A stretch of DNA of 64,000 bases from Emmonsiellopsis sp. PD_33 (lineage: Eukaryota > Ascomycota > Eurotiomycetes > Onygenales > Ajellomycetaceae): assembly GCA_032988165.1 (NCBI GenBank), contig JANTQF010000083.1:1-64000 (forward strand), written 5' to 3'. Made by a program: the position numbers and the translations under genes. The notes under the pieces were generated by a model. The model was given only the letters and a program-made list of their open reading frames with translations, made no database searches and was not told the DNA's origin. The first letter of the stretch is position 1. Each line of letters starts with the position of its first letter. Positions 1 through 11,343 of this stretch are shown here, piece by piece.

Positions 1-255
1 GGTAGCGCCAACTGCTCGGGCAGCCACATACAAACTCCGGCTCAGGGGCGGAAGGTAAGAACATCCAAGCAGCAATAGACAAGAAAATAATCGGATACAA
101 ATAACCCAGCAACGTGAGGATCATTCAAGTCCAACACATGGCATATCAACAAAGTCCAACCCAATACAAGAAGCAAAACAGTAACCCACCGAAATCCGCC
201 ATCCATACCCAGCGGGCCATCAAATCAATCCCCATACCGACCTCCAGCCAAATTC
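1..255. other. Left-edge non-coding flank
   Basis: This is the 3' flank of the minus-strand LPMO gene. It has no open frame with recognisable protein character, and I see no repeat or structured element in it. Confidence 0.5.
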
Positions 256-1302
256 TTACCCCATAGTACAATTCCCCGCCCCCATCGGCAATTTAAGCTT
301 ATACTCCCCATCGCCCCCGGCCACATCGGGTCCCGGATGCGGGTATTTGAGCTCATAGTCCGTCTTGGGCGTCATGCACCCGTTGCCCAGGTTCGCAAAC
401 AGGAAGCTAGGCCGGTCATTAAACGCCACGGCACGACGGCTAGTTGGGGGAGCCGTGGTGTTGGTTGAATTGTTAGAAATGAGAGGTTTCGACTCGTTCG
501 GGCGCGCGCCTAGATGGCGACGACCATGCGGGGGCACCCAGGACCGCGCCCGGGACCGGGATGGCAGGCCTGGTTCGTCTGGGAGTTGGGGGCGAGTGTT
601 CATGATGTTTGCTGCGGTTGAGGGCTTCGGGTCTGACTGGTTACTCATAGGCAGCAGGCCTGGTATGTTTGGAAGCTGGTCGTGTCCGTGTACGATGCCA
701 CGGGCAGTCAAATTTTTCAGACCCGTGGTATTCACCGCCTTCCCACATGGTACCCGTGGAATAAACGTGGTGTTTATGTCTTTCTTTTTCGTGATAGTGA
801 CAGACGAGCAGAGCATAGAAAACTCTTGCTCCCGATTAATCCACGTCCACGCGAAGATCTGGTCTCCCGCGGGGATATCATCGGGGACGGTGAAGTCGAA
901 CGTCTGCTGCACCGGATCTGTCCCGCCATGCCGATGCGGACAGTCGCCCTCGTAGCTGCGAGCGACCTTCCATGTCTTGCCTTGGTCGGTGCTGAAGCCT
1001 ACCTGACAGGAGCCGCCGTAATGATTGCCGGTGCCAGTCAGGCTGAAGTTCTGCACGGAGCCTGCTTCCCAGCTCGCCACAGGCGCGCCTTGCGGGGTCC
1101 CGAGGAGGCGGAGGTAGCCTTTGCAGGGGAATACGGTCGTTCTACCGCAGCAGTTGTATGGGTAATCGAGATATGGATCGGCGGGGTCGGTGCGGTGGGG
1201 ATTGTTTTCTGCTGCGAATGGAGGCGGATAGTATAGTTGCATGTGTGCCTGAACAGCAACGGCGAGGGCGCTGGGGAGGAGGAGCCGGGTCAACGCCACC
1301 AT
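256..1302 (-). CDS. Secreted AA11-like lytic polysaccharide monooxygenase (LPMO)
   Basis: One uninterrupted exon of 348 residues. The first 19 residues form a hydrophobic signal peptide ending VQA, so the mature protein starts with His (HMQLYYPPPF). This is the N-terminal copper-ligand His expected of LPMOs. Further marks are FPCKGY, a second His in NHYGGSCQ, and AWTWINREQEF..MLC, which match the core layout of AA11 and chitin-binding type 4 proteins. Family knowledge predicts copper-dependent oxidative cleavage of chitin or a related glycan outside the cell. After about residue 180 comes a Pro/Ser/Arg/Asn-rich tail with several N-glycosylation sequons and a short Cys-containing C-terminus. 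The residue at the usual axial Tyr position (xYMNC in AA11) appears to be Ser (FSMLC), so activity is uncertain. The ATG follows directly from the signal peptide. Confidence 0.75.
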   Translation of the reverse strand: MVALTRLLLPSALAVAVQAHMQLYYPPPFAAENNPHRTDPADPYLDYPYNCCGRTTVFPCKGYLRLLGTPQGAPVASWEAGSVQNFSLTGTGNHYGGSCQVGFSTDQGKTWKVARSYEGDCPHRHGGTDPVQQTFDFTVPDDIPAGDQIFAWTWINREQEFSMLCSSVTITKKKDINTTFIPRVPCGKAVNTTGLKNLTARGIVHGHDQLPNIPGLLPMSNQSDPKPSTAANIMNTRPQLPDEPGLPSRSRARSWVPPHGRRHLGARPNESKPLISNNSTNTTAPPTSRRAVAFNDRPSFLFANLGNGCMTPKTDYELKYPHPGPDVAGGDGEYKLKLPMGAGNCTMG

Positions 1303-2096
1303 TTTGGATACTTGGTAGGGCGCGTTTTGAGTTGTCGAGGGTGGAACGTAGAATCTGAAATAAGGAAAGCTAGCAGTCAGACTGCATATGTGAGCGGAGT
1401 TGGAGATCTATGAGAAGGCTGATAGAAGATAAGAAATGGATATAAAGAAGATTTTTGAAGAACACAACAGCCTTGTTCATGCTCGATGATGTGAATGAAA
1501 CAGGCCTCCTAGCAACACTGGCTGGGAGGATCCTAGGTGACAGGAAAAGTGAACATGCTGAGAGATATATCACAATAAGTGATTCAAGGAAGCCTTGAAT
1601 AGGTATCTTACTTAGCCATGGTTTTTTGTGATGGGAGCTTCATATTCTCCATGGACAAGGAAATGTTCTGCTGTCAAGTCAGCAGGCAAAGTAGTTCAAA
1701 TAACTAGAAGAAACAGTGAAAAACAATAAGAAATGAACATCAAGGCTAGGAAAAGATGAGAGTAGAAGCAACTAGGACAACCCTGGTATTATATTAAAAG
1801 GAATTGGAGTCTGCCCATCAAAGAAAGAAAATGCAAAACATCAGTGAAACAACTTCCATTCAGTGACATGATACTTCAACGTATCATTATTCTAGATTCT
1901 GATAGATAGTATAACTGTTATTCACCCAGTGAATATTGAATATGATGCATAGGCAACTGATGGTAGAATAGATGGGATGGTCCATCTGAAATTTTCAAAT
2001 CTATGAACTTTTTGATCGCGCCGAAAGGGAGACCCGGGGGGTTGGAGATATAGTAATAAATAAGGATGCTGAGGTTTCTTGATCGTGCCGTAGGAT
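1303..2096. other. Intergenic: LPMO promoter and PUS7 3' flank
   Basis: The part near 1303 should carry the LPMO promoter and the part near 2096 the PUS7 3' UTR. It is AT-rich with scattered short frames. I see no RNA gene or repeat. Confidence 0.45.
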
Positions 2097-4719
2097 TTAT
2101 CTTCCGCCACCAAAATCAGGCTTGTACGTCTTGACACCGCCGTTCTTCATCAGCTCTCGCAGCGCCATCGTCGCATACTGGCTAGACCCCAGTTGGAGCT
2201 TAATGATAACCGCCAGTTTATCAGCGGCTTCATCAGAAGCCTCCATTTCACCGGCCTGGGCAGAGGCCTCCTCGCCACTGGATTTGGCCTTTAGCTTCTC
2301 CAGATCGGTCTGAACAAACTGCTGATCGTCCTTGGAGTAGGCTTTCACCTCGAACGAATAATCAGGCCCGGGCCTGCTCAGCAGTTTACGATAGCCACCG
2401 CTCAGGCTGACGTCCTTCCAGCCTCTCCGCATGTCGAATGGATCGAGCTTTCCGCCTTTTTCACTACCCATGAATTCCTTGTAGAAATTGGTCATTTCGT
2501 TGTCAGGGTAGAGGACATCGAATCCAGGGAGCGGAAGCACGATGTCGAAGATGGTGTACTTTCCACTTGCCGCCTCCTCAGCCGTAAGAGCGCGAGCTCG
2601 CTCGAACATGTCATCAGCAGCAGGGGCGCTGTCTGCGGCATCGGGGAGAACAATGACATCTCCGTCGGCATCGACTTCTTCAACGGCAGCAGCGGCGGCA
2701 TCCTTTTCTTTGAAGTCGTTGACAAGCACCAAATCACCAGCGACTACCTTATCCCCAAATAGACGCCAGCGTTCGCCCGCGGCAAAGTTCCAAACCAGAC
2801 TCTGGTATGCATGGACATACATAAGGCGCAGGTTTCTGGGGATGGTGCCCAAAGCGCCGTGGAAGTCGTTCTTACTTCGTCCCAAGTGTCTAATAATGTT
2901 AGATTCCGCAGAAAATTTCCTGGGCATTTTGTCAAGCGCCTGGTTTATCTTGTGTGTCGTCTGGAAGATCTGGATGGCCTCAGCACGGTCAACGTCATCG
3001 GAACTTATGAGGTTCTTGGGGCCGCCTGAAGAGGATTCTTGCGATGCGGCTAGGATTGCGGGATTATAGTGCAGAATTGACTCGCAGGCGCCTTTGTAGT
3101 CGCTCTGGAGCATCTTAAGCCCGATTGTATCAGTTCGGGTTGAAAAAGTCCCGAAACGTTGCAGTCCATAATAGTTGAAATAACCCCTTTCTCGGAGATC
3201 CTGGAGTGATTTAGCAACAATATCTGTGGCTTTAGAAACGGCGTTAGCGCCCTCGGTTTTGGGATCAAATGGAAACTCGCACTCTCGCAGAGTAATGATG
3301 AATTCGTTGCCCTTCAACTCCCCAAGCTCAAGACGCTGGGTGCTGTACTCGAAGTCTCCAACAGCCGCATTGCGAAGAGTTTTGCCAACCTGCAGCAACC
3401 GATCCGCATATATACGGAAAGCGCTAGCTCGTTGAACGGTCACTCCACGTCTGTCCTTAGTACCAGCGAAGCCGAACTGCTTCGCGTTCATTTTCATCTG
3501 ACGAGCCAGGAAAGATACAACCTCCATAGTATCCTTGTTCTCCTTGTAGATGGTGAAATGCAAATGTTCGCCACCCAGTTCGCTCCATCCCAGTTTTCCT
3601 CTTCTCGCCTCTCCTCCGCCTCGTCCGCCTCTTGCGGCCTGGCCCTTACGCGACACGGGCACGGCGGTAATAACCATTGCACCGTCACTGTCGGTGGACG
3701 ACTCCAAACGAGACGCAAATATCCGCCGGATGGCGTGATGGATTTTCGTGCGAAGGTCTCTATCTGTAATTACATCGGATTTTACGCGTCCCAAATCGCT
3801 GGCTTTCGCAGTGGGTTGCGCTAGGGCGCGGCTATGCAAGATAATGATTTGATGGGCAGTCTCAGGCCCGAAATATTCTTCAAGCAGCTTGTTGTCATCA
3901 TCCGACAGCTACAAAAGCGAGTTAGATATTCGCTAGTAAAACAATGCTCCGTTTGGGCAGAGATTACCTTGAAAGCAGGCTGATCCGTTGTAGCCGCAGA
4001 GTCCGCAGCTTCTTTATTGCTATTTTCCGCAGGTTTCGGGGCCTCCGTGGCAGCCTCTAGAGCGGATTTAGTTGTCGCTGGGGCTGGTGCTGCAGGCGCA
4101 GGACGGTTGGCAGCTTTGAAAGACTCGGGGAGGCCGAGATCTTCCAAGTGTAGAATCTTGCCCGAAGGAAGGATTTCATTGACCAAGAAATCGGTATATC
4201 TAGAGAGAAATCGTACGGCCATTAGCGGGGAAACGCTGTGGATGGGATGACAGGTTTCAGCACGGCATACCTTTTCTTGAGTATACCCGAGAAGCCAGGC
4301 AGATCAGGGCTAACAAAGTGCGTGATTCCGACCTCGACTTCCTTCAATGCTTGCACATCCTCCGTAGGCGGCTGAGCGACGACAGTGGGGGCGACTTGTT
4401 CCACGGCGGGGGATTCAACTCCAGAGATGGGAGGAATTGGGGAATTGGAGTCCTCGTCGTTGGAGATCTTCACTCGCTTGCGCGGGACTTCCTCGTCTGT
4501 AATTTCTCTGTCCATGACTTCTTCTGGGATAGGTGCGGCTGCGGTACTGGAGTTGAGATGCTGCTGAAGAGCTAGAGTTGAAGTTTTGGATGCGGAGGGG
4601 CGGCCAGTTGCCAATCCCAATGGTTGGAATCTGGTTAAAAAGGCGGTCCTAGGCACACGAACTGCTGGAGGGTTAGATATTGCAGAGCGGGCTCTCTGGA
4701 CAATGCGGCGAGGGAACAT
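2097..4719 (-). CDS. PUS7: tRNA pseudouridine synthase, TruD/Pus7 family
   Basis: Three exons, 4271-4719, 3968-4199 and 2097-3908, give 830 residues. The introns are 71 and 59 nt with GTATGC and GTAATC donors. TruD enzymes convert uridine to pseudouridine in tRNA and other RNAs. The N-terminal TruD motif (RYTDFLVNEI) is created exactly by joining exons 1 and 2. The catalytic motif GFAGTKDRRG, with the nucleophilic Asp near residue 379, and the NYYGLQRFGT motif lie in exon 3. The first 70 residues are Arg/Ser/Ala-rich and might be a mitochondrial presequence. An internal Met at VMDREITDEE, near residue 69, would give a shorter form starting with a KRVK nuclear-type basic patch, so two isoforms are possible. 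An Ala/Asp-rich low-complexity insert interrupts the TRUD domain, and the C-terminus is Lys/Ser-rich then GGGR. Confidence 0.93.
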
Positions 4720-6347
4720 CTGCGACTGGCGGAGTTGAAGCCGGAAACTTTGCTTTGGGCGGAAGTTGATATTTCACAATACCAGATCGATACGGTCCAA
4801 TACGGTCACGTGTTGCACGCTGAAATATATTGGCCAATCGGCATTCGTAAAACGAAACCAGCAGCAGGAACTATCAAATTGCAAGAAACTACGGAGTAGT
4901 ATTCAACAGATAAATGTCTGCTGGAGAATAATCGGCTTGAAAATCAGTTCAGATATCTCTCATTATTTTGATGGATTCAGGCCTCCAGCCTACAGTCTTC
5001 ACAAACCATTAACAAGGAAAGGAATGATTCCATGGAGAGGAATGACTCCATCTCTGGCGGTAGAGTCTCTGGAGACCCCAGTCCGGGATTTGCAGGTGAA
5101 CTCCAGCCAGTGATTTTCAGTTGGTGCAAAGGACTATGGATCTCCCTTATTCTTTATCTTATATAACTAGAGGTTCAAGGTGGTAGTACGCAGCGGGAGT
5201 TTGTGACGGAAGGTTGATTTAAAGTTGGCGAAGCAGGGAGCGGAAAACGCAGACCAGGCCGAATTAGAGTTAGCTTCACGCTGCTATCTCGATGATCCAT
5301 GGGCTGGCTGTATTATCACCCCTGAAGCCATATGCAGGGGCCGTTTGGCTGTATTTATAGTCTCTTTGCGACAGAGGCAGTGCTGCCTATATTTTAGACT
5401 ACGCGGGAGGTATGGTTAGTTAGTTATATCTCAAATATTGACTGGTTAACCAGTGGGTGCTCACTGGCTCCGAAGAGTATGGCTAGTGGTCATCGGTCGA
5501 TCCCCCGGTCGCTTGGAGGCAGCAGATTCTGGGAATCATTAGAGAACATGGACTTAGGCATGGGTGCCTGTCAGGCTTGCATGATGCTAGCATGAGCCGG
5601 GTTACTACTCACTGAGGCGGCCGACTGGAAAGTAAGTAGCACAGACACAGTGGCTCGACATCGACGGCCAGCTGATGCGCGGATCGCGCTGGTTCGATAT
5701 CCGACTGGTATAAAGGATAGCAAGCGTTACCTGTCCCATTATTCGACTGTCGTTGGCATGATCCAAGGAGGTACGGGCATCCTATTTGATGAGGCCATTG
5801 GCATGATCAACCGCTTCACGTATGGCTATTCAAAGGAGAGGGGGCCGACTGTAATCAGGGAAGTCGAGTCTCCCTCCGTCCCCGATGGGCCGATCCCATC
5901 CCGTAACCGGATTCGGGAGCAATAACGGGACTGCACTAAGCGGGACATGCCGCTGGATAGAATTTTCGTCCTCCACTGGGAAATGGCTGGGGGGATTGAT
6001 GCCCTTGGCCGGTCCATCTCTGGGCTTGTATCCGGAGCCCAGACCGTACTTTTCTGGTGCGCCTGCCACGTGTCCACGTCGTATTCGTACCCCGGCGTGG
6101 TGTTTGTTGACTTCATCGGCGGACCTTTCCGGCTGGTGCAGGGAATGACCCAGGGGGAGTATATGGACGAAAGGCACGGCCATATGATAGCTCTAGCAAC
6201 GGAGGTAAATCTCTATATTGCTCGTGAGAAATGCAATGTCGGTAGCGGAAGTATTCACTGCAAATCATATCCATCTTGGATACAGCTTTTGGCAGGCTAA
6301 CATAGAAAATCACGTATTGGTGGTATAGTCCATAGGGATGCGAGTAT
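4720..6347. other. Intergenic, 1.6 kb, with overlapping palindromes
   Basis: This holds the PUS7 promoter side and the 3' flank of the GNAT gene. Several frames of 60-117 codons open on both strands, but none shows family motifs or plausible splice joins. Two overlapping inverted repeats lie at 5441-5467. No tRNA folds convincingly. Confidence 0.4.
5441..5467. repeat. Overlapping palindromes
   Basis: A perfect 14-bp palindrome, ACTGGTTAACCAGT, lies at 5441-5454. It overlaps a second inverted repeat at 5450-5467 whose outer 6-bp arms are CCAGTG and CACTGG. Together they repeat the CCAGT/ACTGG core. It may be a protein-binding site or chance; there is no gene immediately next to it. Confidence 0.4.
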
Positions 6348-7152
6348 TCATGTATTCTTCTGGTCCATTTCTCTTTTTGCTTTTATAAACCAACTTTCCT
6401 TTTCACTCAATCCCGCAGGTTCCCAGAGCATGGCAGACAACCATTGTCCATTTATCCATTTCGACTTGCTTAGCAATCGAAACCCGAACTTTTGATATAG
6501 GCCACTTCCCATCACGCTCGACTCCAAACCAGCGGGGATGTGCTCAGCCTGGGCCTGTTCAACGCCCCAGTTCACCAGCAAAGCGCCAATGCCCCGTCGC
6601 TGGTAACCGGGATGGATGCCAAGCAAGGCGAGATACCACATCTCCGGGAAGATGGTAGAAGGAAAGTTATTAGCCGTAGCATCCACGAAAGCAGCCAAAT
6701 TGGATGCATCCGAGCTTTTATCTAAGTGGAAGAAGCTGGTATACTGTTCCTCGATGGTCTGAAGGAATGTCTCGAGCCCTGCTAGTTGTGAGTGGTCGAA
6801 TATTGAGAACGCGAGGAATACAGTACGTACTGCACCGGATAGACTCATTCTTGCTCTTCCACTGCCTTGCGGCGTCAGAATCCCCTTTCCGCTCCCAAGC
6901 CGCGTACCCGACGATCTTCCCTCCAGGCTGGCCAGGTCCATCATCGCCAGGGTCAGTGACAGCAACGTAGGTAATCCATCCCGGGGTTGAGAATCTTAGC
7001 TTGATCCGGTGCAAGAAACTGGCTCGGTAATGGGAATAGTACTGCATCCGGCCCGGATAGAGGAGGATAAACACCTCATCGTCGCGGAAAGCATCGGCCA
7101 GCAAGGTAGCGGCATCCGAGAAATCGGCTGGCTGGAGAGGACGGATATGCAT
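6348..7152 (-). CDS. GNAT family N-acetyltransferase
   Basis: Two exons, 6831-7152 and 6348-6781, are separated by a 49-nt intron with a GTACGT donor and a CTAG acceptor. They encode 251 residues. The N-terminus (IRPLQPADFSDAATLLADAF) is the typical GNAT strand-helix start. The acetyl-CoA pyrophosphate-binding loop is in exon 2 as LLGIHPGYQRRGIGALLV, followed by the late GLYQKFGF motif. GNAT enzymes move an acetyl group from acetyl-CoA to an amine; the substrate cannot be read from this sequence. Similar fungal proteins are small cytosolic acetyltransferases of unknown substrate. It is transcribed away from the carotenoid oxygenase gene across a 1.6-kb gap. Confidence 0.88.
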
Positions 7153-8403
7153 TTGGGTTCCCGCAAGTCGGTAGATTCAACTGTCGGGTGGGATTTCCTC
7201 GGGAGATGGGATGTTGTCCTGGGGGGTGTCAGACGCAGACATCGTTTTGCTTGGGGAGCGAGCAGTAGTTACGTTAGCCCAGTGGATAGGGGTTAGTTCC
7301 GCTGGACAGGGGCGGGAATGCCAGGGCGGAGATGGTCCAGACACGAACAGTTAGTCGGATATCCAGAATTGAGCAGGCTGCTTGTTGGCGAAGCTAGTAT
7401 CTAGGACGGTGATGGTTGTCGATTGAAGATATCAAGTTGTCTCCGTCCAGGCGAGGGTTTTTCCAGAACAACGGGGAGACAGTTTCTCCGGCTCCCGCTC
7501 GGGTCTGCGGCTCAACTCGCAACGTCAACTCCCAACCTCTCTCTGTCTTGTCACTCGATTGAACGTCGAGACTCACACCCGGCAAGGGATGATGCTGTCG
7601 CCTGCAGCCTTTTCGAGGGCGGTGAATCCTCCAGCTGCGTCCCATGAAGGCTGCTTCTGCTCGTGTGCGCCGGACAGTACGGACTACTGGCGGTGGTGGA
7701 GTTGAGGTTACGGACGCAAGCTCGTTTTGTGGCTGCCGAACTGGATCGGCATTGATCCATCCGATTCCCGCTACAACATCGTCATCCCGCAAGCTCCGAA
7801 CTATGTAACTGACAGGCTATTTAATTAGTTCGTTATCAGAACAACCAGCTTCCTGCCGGCTGCAACACCAGGCCTCGTCAGCTGCTCGGCGGCCATTTTG
7901 CATTTTGGCTCCCCTCGCAGCTTGCTCTGCCCCCCAGACTCTCCATGCCGAGGCGGCTTCGGCCTTTTCCAAGAGCCATGACCATTTGCGTCCGTAAACC
8001 CATGGCAGCTGTTGGGAATACGATATTTAGCAAAACCCTCCTTCCTTTGCCATCAACAAATCACCGCTGGCCGTTACGCTTCGGCCAGAGTGGACCCGAC
8101 CCTCTCGCCAAACTTTGCTATTTCGATCACTTTTGCCAAGCGTTTTGGCGAGCAGGGCTGCGACACTGACGATTCTCGAAGAATTGCCTTTGGTAGCCTT
8201 GTTGCTTGGCTTCATTCAACGGCCTCTACCGCATGTGTCAATTGGATGCCCAGTGCCAGAATCTTTCGGGGCACGAATCAGAAATAACATCCGTCAACAT
8301 CACTTGCTGTCCAGATGGCGGGCCTTGCTCGTTTACGGACGTATCTAACTGGCCTAGAAGATGGAGTCGGCTTCTCCACATACCCCGTTTTTCCGCAACA
8401 CCC

Positions 8404-8422
8404 GTTGGCTCCAGGAGCCAAC
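8404..8422. promoter_or_regulatory. Perfect 19-bp palindrome, candidate operator
   Basis: GTTGGCTCC and GGAGCCAAC are perfect 9-bp inverted arms around a single A. The element ends three bases before the TATATAAT box and about 300 bp upstream of the carotenoid oxygenase start. Its symmetry suits a dimeric DNA-binding protein. The binding protein is unknown. Confidence 0.55.
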
Positions 8423-8425
8423 TTC

Positions 8426-8433
8426 TATATAAT
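8426..8433 (+). promoter_or_regulatory. TATA box of the carotenoid oxygenase gene
   Basis: TATATAAT lies 288 bp before the chosen ATG and is followed by an AT-rich, T-rich stretch suited to a fungal transcription start region. The assignment rests on sequence and position only. Confidence 0.5.
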
Positions 8434-8720
8434 CGCGTTTAATTCAGCGACTATATTTTCTTTTTTCCTTCATCGCCTTCATCAACATAATTATTTCAAT
8501 AAGATATTATTGCCATCTTTACGAATTTTGTGATATTTTGTGATATTTTTTTTTGGGTGTTCTTCATTAGAAGATATCCGTTACCAAAGCCAGTCAGGTT
8601 GTTCTAATAACAAACCAATTGAATTTTCTTCTATCCCTTTCCCTCGCGGTTTTTATGACCACTGTCTTTCGAGGACTGTTTTCTTTCCAAAACCCATTTA
8701 TTCGGACTGCCGTTGAAGCC

Positions 8721-10486
8721 ATGGGTAGCTCAGAGACTTCGCCCAAGTCGTATAACGATTGGCCCAATCATCAAGGGGTATGCGATACACCCAATTCTTG
8801 TCTACACGTGCTGACAAGTACTAGTTTAACTCCAGCTATGAGGAGAGAAGTCCTGTGGAGCTCAAAGTCTCTGGTGACATCCCTTCTTGGGCTGCCGGCG
8901 TCCTCTACCGCACTGGAACAGGTCGCAGCGAGATCGAGACCGACTCTAAGAAAACATACAAAGTAGCCCATTGGTTCGACGGGATGGCTGTTGTCCATCG
9001 GTTCCAGATCTTGCAACCGGATGCAGAACACTCCTCAGTCCGTGTCATTTATAATTCGAGAAGCACCTGCGATGGACAGATTGAGCAAATCAGGAAGACA
9101 GGGCGAGGTAAAGTGATGTCCTTTGGAGCAAAATACGATCCCTGTACTAGTTACTTCAAAAAAGTCATGTCTCTGTTTCAACCCGCACCAGCAAGGGATA
9201 CTACCACACCGGACATGCAGTCTATAGCCATTACGTTATCGGTGAACTTCCCCGGCATTGACCGCACCGCGAAGGAAAAGACGTCCGGTCATGCCTCAGG
9301 TATCCAGACGTTGACCAACAAGACGGACGCCGCAGTTTTCCAAACCATCGACCCTGAAACGCTGGAACCCATTGGTGTAGCCTCTCAAACCGTCCTTCAT
9401 CCAGACTTGAAGGGACCTATATCCGCTGCCCATGCCAAGGCGGACCCTGTCACAGGAGATGTATATAACTTCAACCTCGACCTAGGTCGAACACCGGTCT
9501 ACCGCGTTTTCACAGTCTCTGCTTCGACAGGCCAAACCTCCATCCTCGCAACCATCGACTCTGCCCGCGCCTCCTATCTTCATTCCTTCTTCCTAACGAA
9601 GAACTACGTCATCCTGTGTATCTGGAACTCCTTCTTCGCAGCAGGAGGCGCCAAGATTCTCTGGCACCGCAACATCGTCGATGCAATCGAGAACTACGAC
9701 GGCTCTAAGCCAGCTACCTGGTACGTCATCGACCGACGCCCGGCAGACAAGGGCGGAAAGGGGCTCATCGCCACATATGAATCCGACCCATTCTTCTGCT
9801 TCCACACCATCAACGCATACGAGGAGCCCTCCCCCTCCGGCAACGGCACAGACATCGTCGCAGACATAGTAACATACCCCAACCTCGATGTCCTCAAACG
9901 CTTCTACCTGCCCAACATCATCTCCACTTCCCCCACCGCCTCAGAATACTGCTCAAAAATCAACAACAATGACCGAAATCGCTACAAGCGCTTCCGCCTG
10001 CCAACCATCCCATCTACCCCCTCGCCAAAAGCGAAACCCCAACGCGCCACCTGCGAATTCACAATCGACTACAAAGACGCCCCCGAACTACCCACCCTCA
10101 ACCCAGGCTACATCACAAAACCCCACCGCTACGTCTACGGCGTGACGGACACGGGTAAATCCAGCTTCCTCGACGGCATCGTCAAAATCGACACCGTCAC
10201 CAAAAAGGCCGTCCACTGGAACTACCAGGGCCAAAATGCCGGCGAACCAATCTTCGTGCCGCGCAAACTTGCCGCAGGCGAAGAAGGGCAGCTAGATGAG
10301 GACGACGGCGTGCTCCTGTCCGTGGTCCTGGATGGGTTTACGGGGACGTCGTATTTGCTCGTGCTTGATGCGAAGAGCATGACTGAGGTTGGCAGGGCGG
10401 AGGTGAATGGGGCCATTGGGTTTGGGTTTCATGGGACGCATGTTCCTGCTGTTCCTGTGGGGAAGGCGGCGGCGGTGGATTTTTAG
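8721..10486 (+). CDS. Carotenoid oxygenase (RPE65/CCD family)
   Basis: Exons 8721-8777 and 8825-10486 are joined across a 47-nt intron (GTATGC to ACTAG) and give 572 residues. The join creates WPNHQGFNSSYEERSPVEL, the usual N-terminus of fungal members. The family cleaves conjugated double bases of carotenoids, apocarotenoids or stilbenes with a non-haem Fe(II) held by four His. Candidate ligands are His222 (AAHAKAD), His272 (YLHSFF), His346 (FHTINAY) and His555 (GFHGTH). The opening domain has GVLYRTGTG and HWFDGMAVVHRF. No signal peptide is seen, so it is probably cytosolic. No carotenoid synthase or desaturase gene lies nearby, so the substrate remains open. The frame is also open upstream to an ATG at 8655, but the 8721 start fits the family best. 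Confidence 0.93.
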
Positions 10487-11343
10487 GGGTATGGGCCTTG
10501 TTTAATTAATTGTATTTAGTTGTTTCTTTTCTTTTCTTTTACTTTTTTGATGACGTATTGAATGTATCTTGAATTTCTTTTATTAGTAGTTAATTTGAAG
10601 TTGGGAAAAGAGGGGGGTCGGGATACCCCTGACCAATTTGTCCAACATGGGGCCGGTAAACGACAATTCGAGATTGCAAATTATACATGTGTGATTTTTC
10701 CGCGATTTGTATCCGCGATTTGTAAACTAATGGATGAAAAGTTGATAGACATCCATCGTGGAGAATTCAAATTTGTGTGCCATCTATCTATCTATTCATC
10801 TATCCTCTGTTGTTTATAGGCATCAGTGACTTCTTCAGAATCCAACCTCTAGCTCGCGTACTCATATCATTCAGCCAATATTTTGATAACATGCGGCCAT
10901 ATCTGCCCCAATTATCTCCGTTGCTTCCTTGAGTTGGCGGAAGATAGGTCCCTAATACACGCCTCCATCCTAAACCAAACTATACAACCTCGCAGCCGCC
11001 AATTGTTCCGTATCCAAGTCGATCTGATCCTATTCGGTAGGTTGAGTAATTGACAATGGCGCTTGGACTGCGTTGTCCAACATTAACCGGTCCGTTTCGC
11101 CGTTTCAAATCCAACATAGCCACGAAGCAATGCGTATAGTCAATGCCACATGAGGGCAACACCCTGTGGAGCAGGATAGTTGGCGGCTTGAACAATCATG
11201 GCAAAGGCACCTTCGATCGCTCTGGGGTCGGCCACATTCAGAACTGGTGTCGTCGCTTCTAACATAGTAGCAATCCAACCGAACCCGTAAATAGGGGTGG
11301 TATGAGAAAACCGATTGCTCAGAACCGAGTATCTTCCCACCCA
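10487..11343. other. Convergent 3' region with a possible gene remnant
   Basis: Between the 3' ends of the carotenoid oxygenase and DUF2293 genes lie a T-rich 3' flank (10500-10560), a CTAT-repeat stretch near 10785-10805, and a minus-strand coding-like remnant listed separately. Confidence 0.4.
10976..11340 (-). pseudogene. Possible broken minus-strand coding remnant
   Basis: A minus-strand frame starting at 11340 reads protein-like sequence (YGFGWIATMLEATTPVLN, then ANYPAPQGVALMWH) and stops at 11140. Protein-like sequence seems to go on in another frame over 10980-11195. It resembles the C-terminal part of a secreted fungal protein family I cannot name. The open pieces are too short for a gene and no splice join repairs them. 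It may be decay debris or chance. Confidence 0.25.

Larger units (their letters stand above)
7153..8720. other. Divergent promoter region, GNAT and carotenoid oxygenase
   Basis: This non-coding 1.6 kb separates two divergently transcribed genes. It contains a perfect palindrome and a TATA box at 8404-8433 oriented toward the carotenoid oxygenase, followed by a T-rich probable leader. Short frames at 7394-7792 and 7945-8287 have no recognisable character. Confidence 0.5.

Noticed and set aside
682..1236. 184-codon plus frame inside the LPMO gene
   Set aside because: Antisense shadow of the LPMO coding frame.
5692..5704. T-loop-like GGTTCGATATCC suggesting a tRNA
   Set aside because: No matching acceptor or anticodon stems around it.
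5650..6300. Plus frames of 91 and 117 codons
   Set aside because: No family text and no splice joins; the two frames do not join to one protein.
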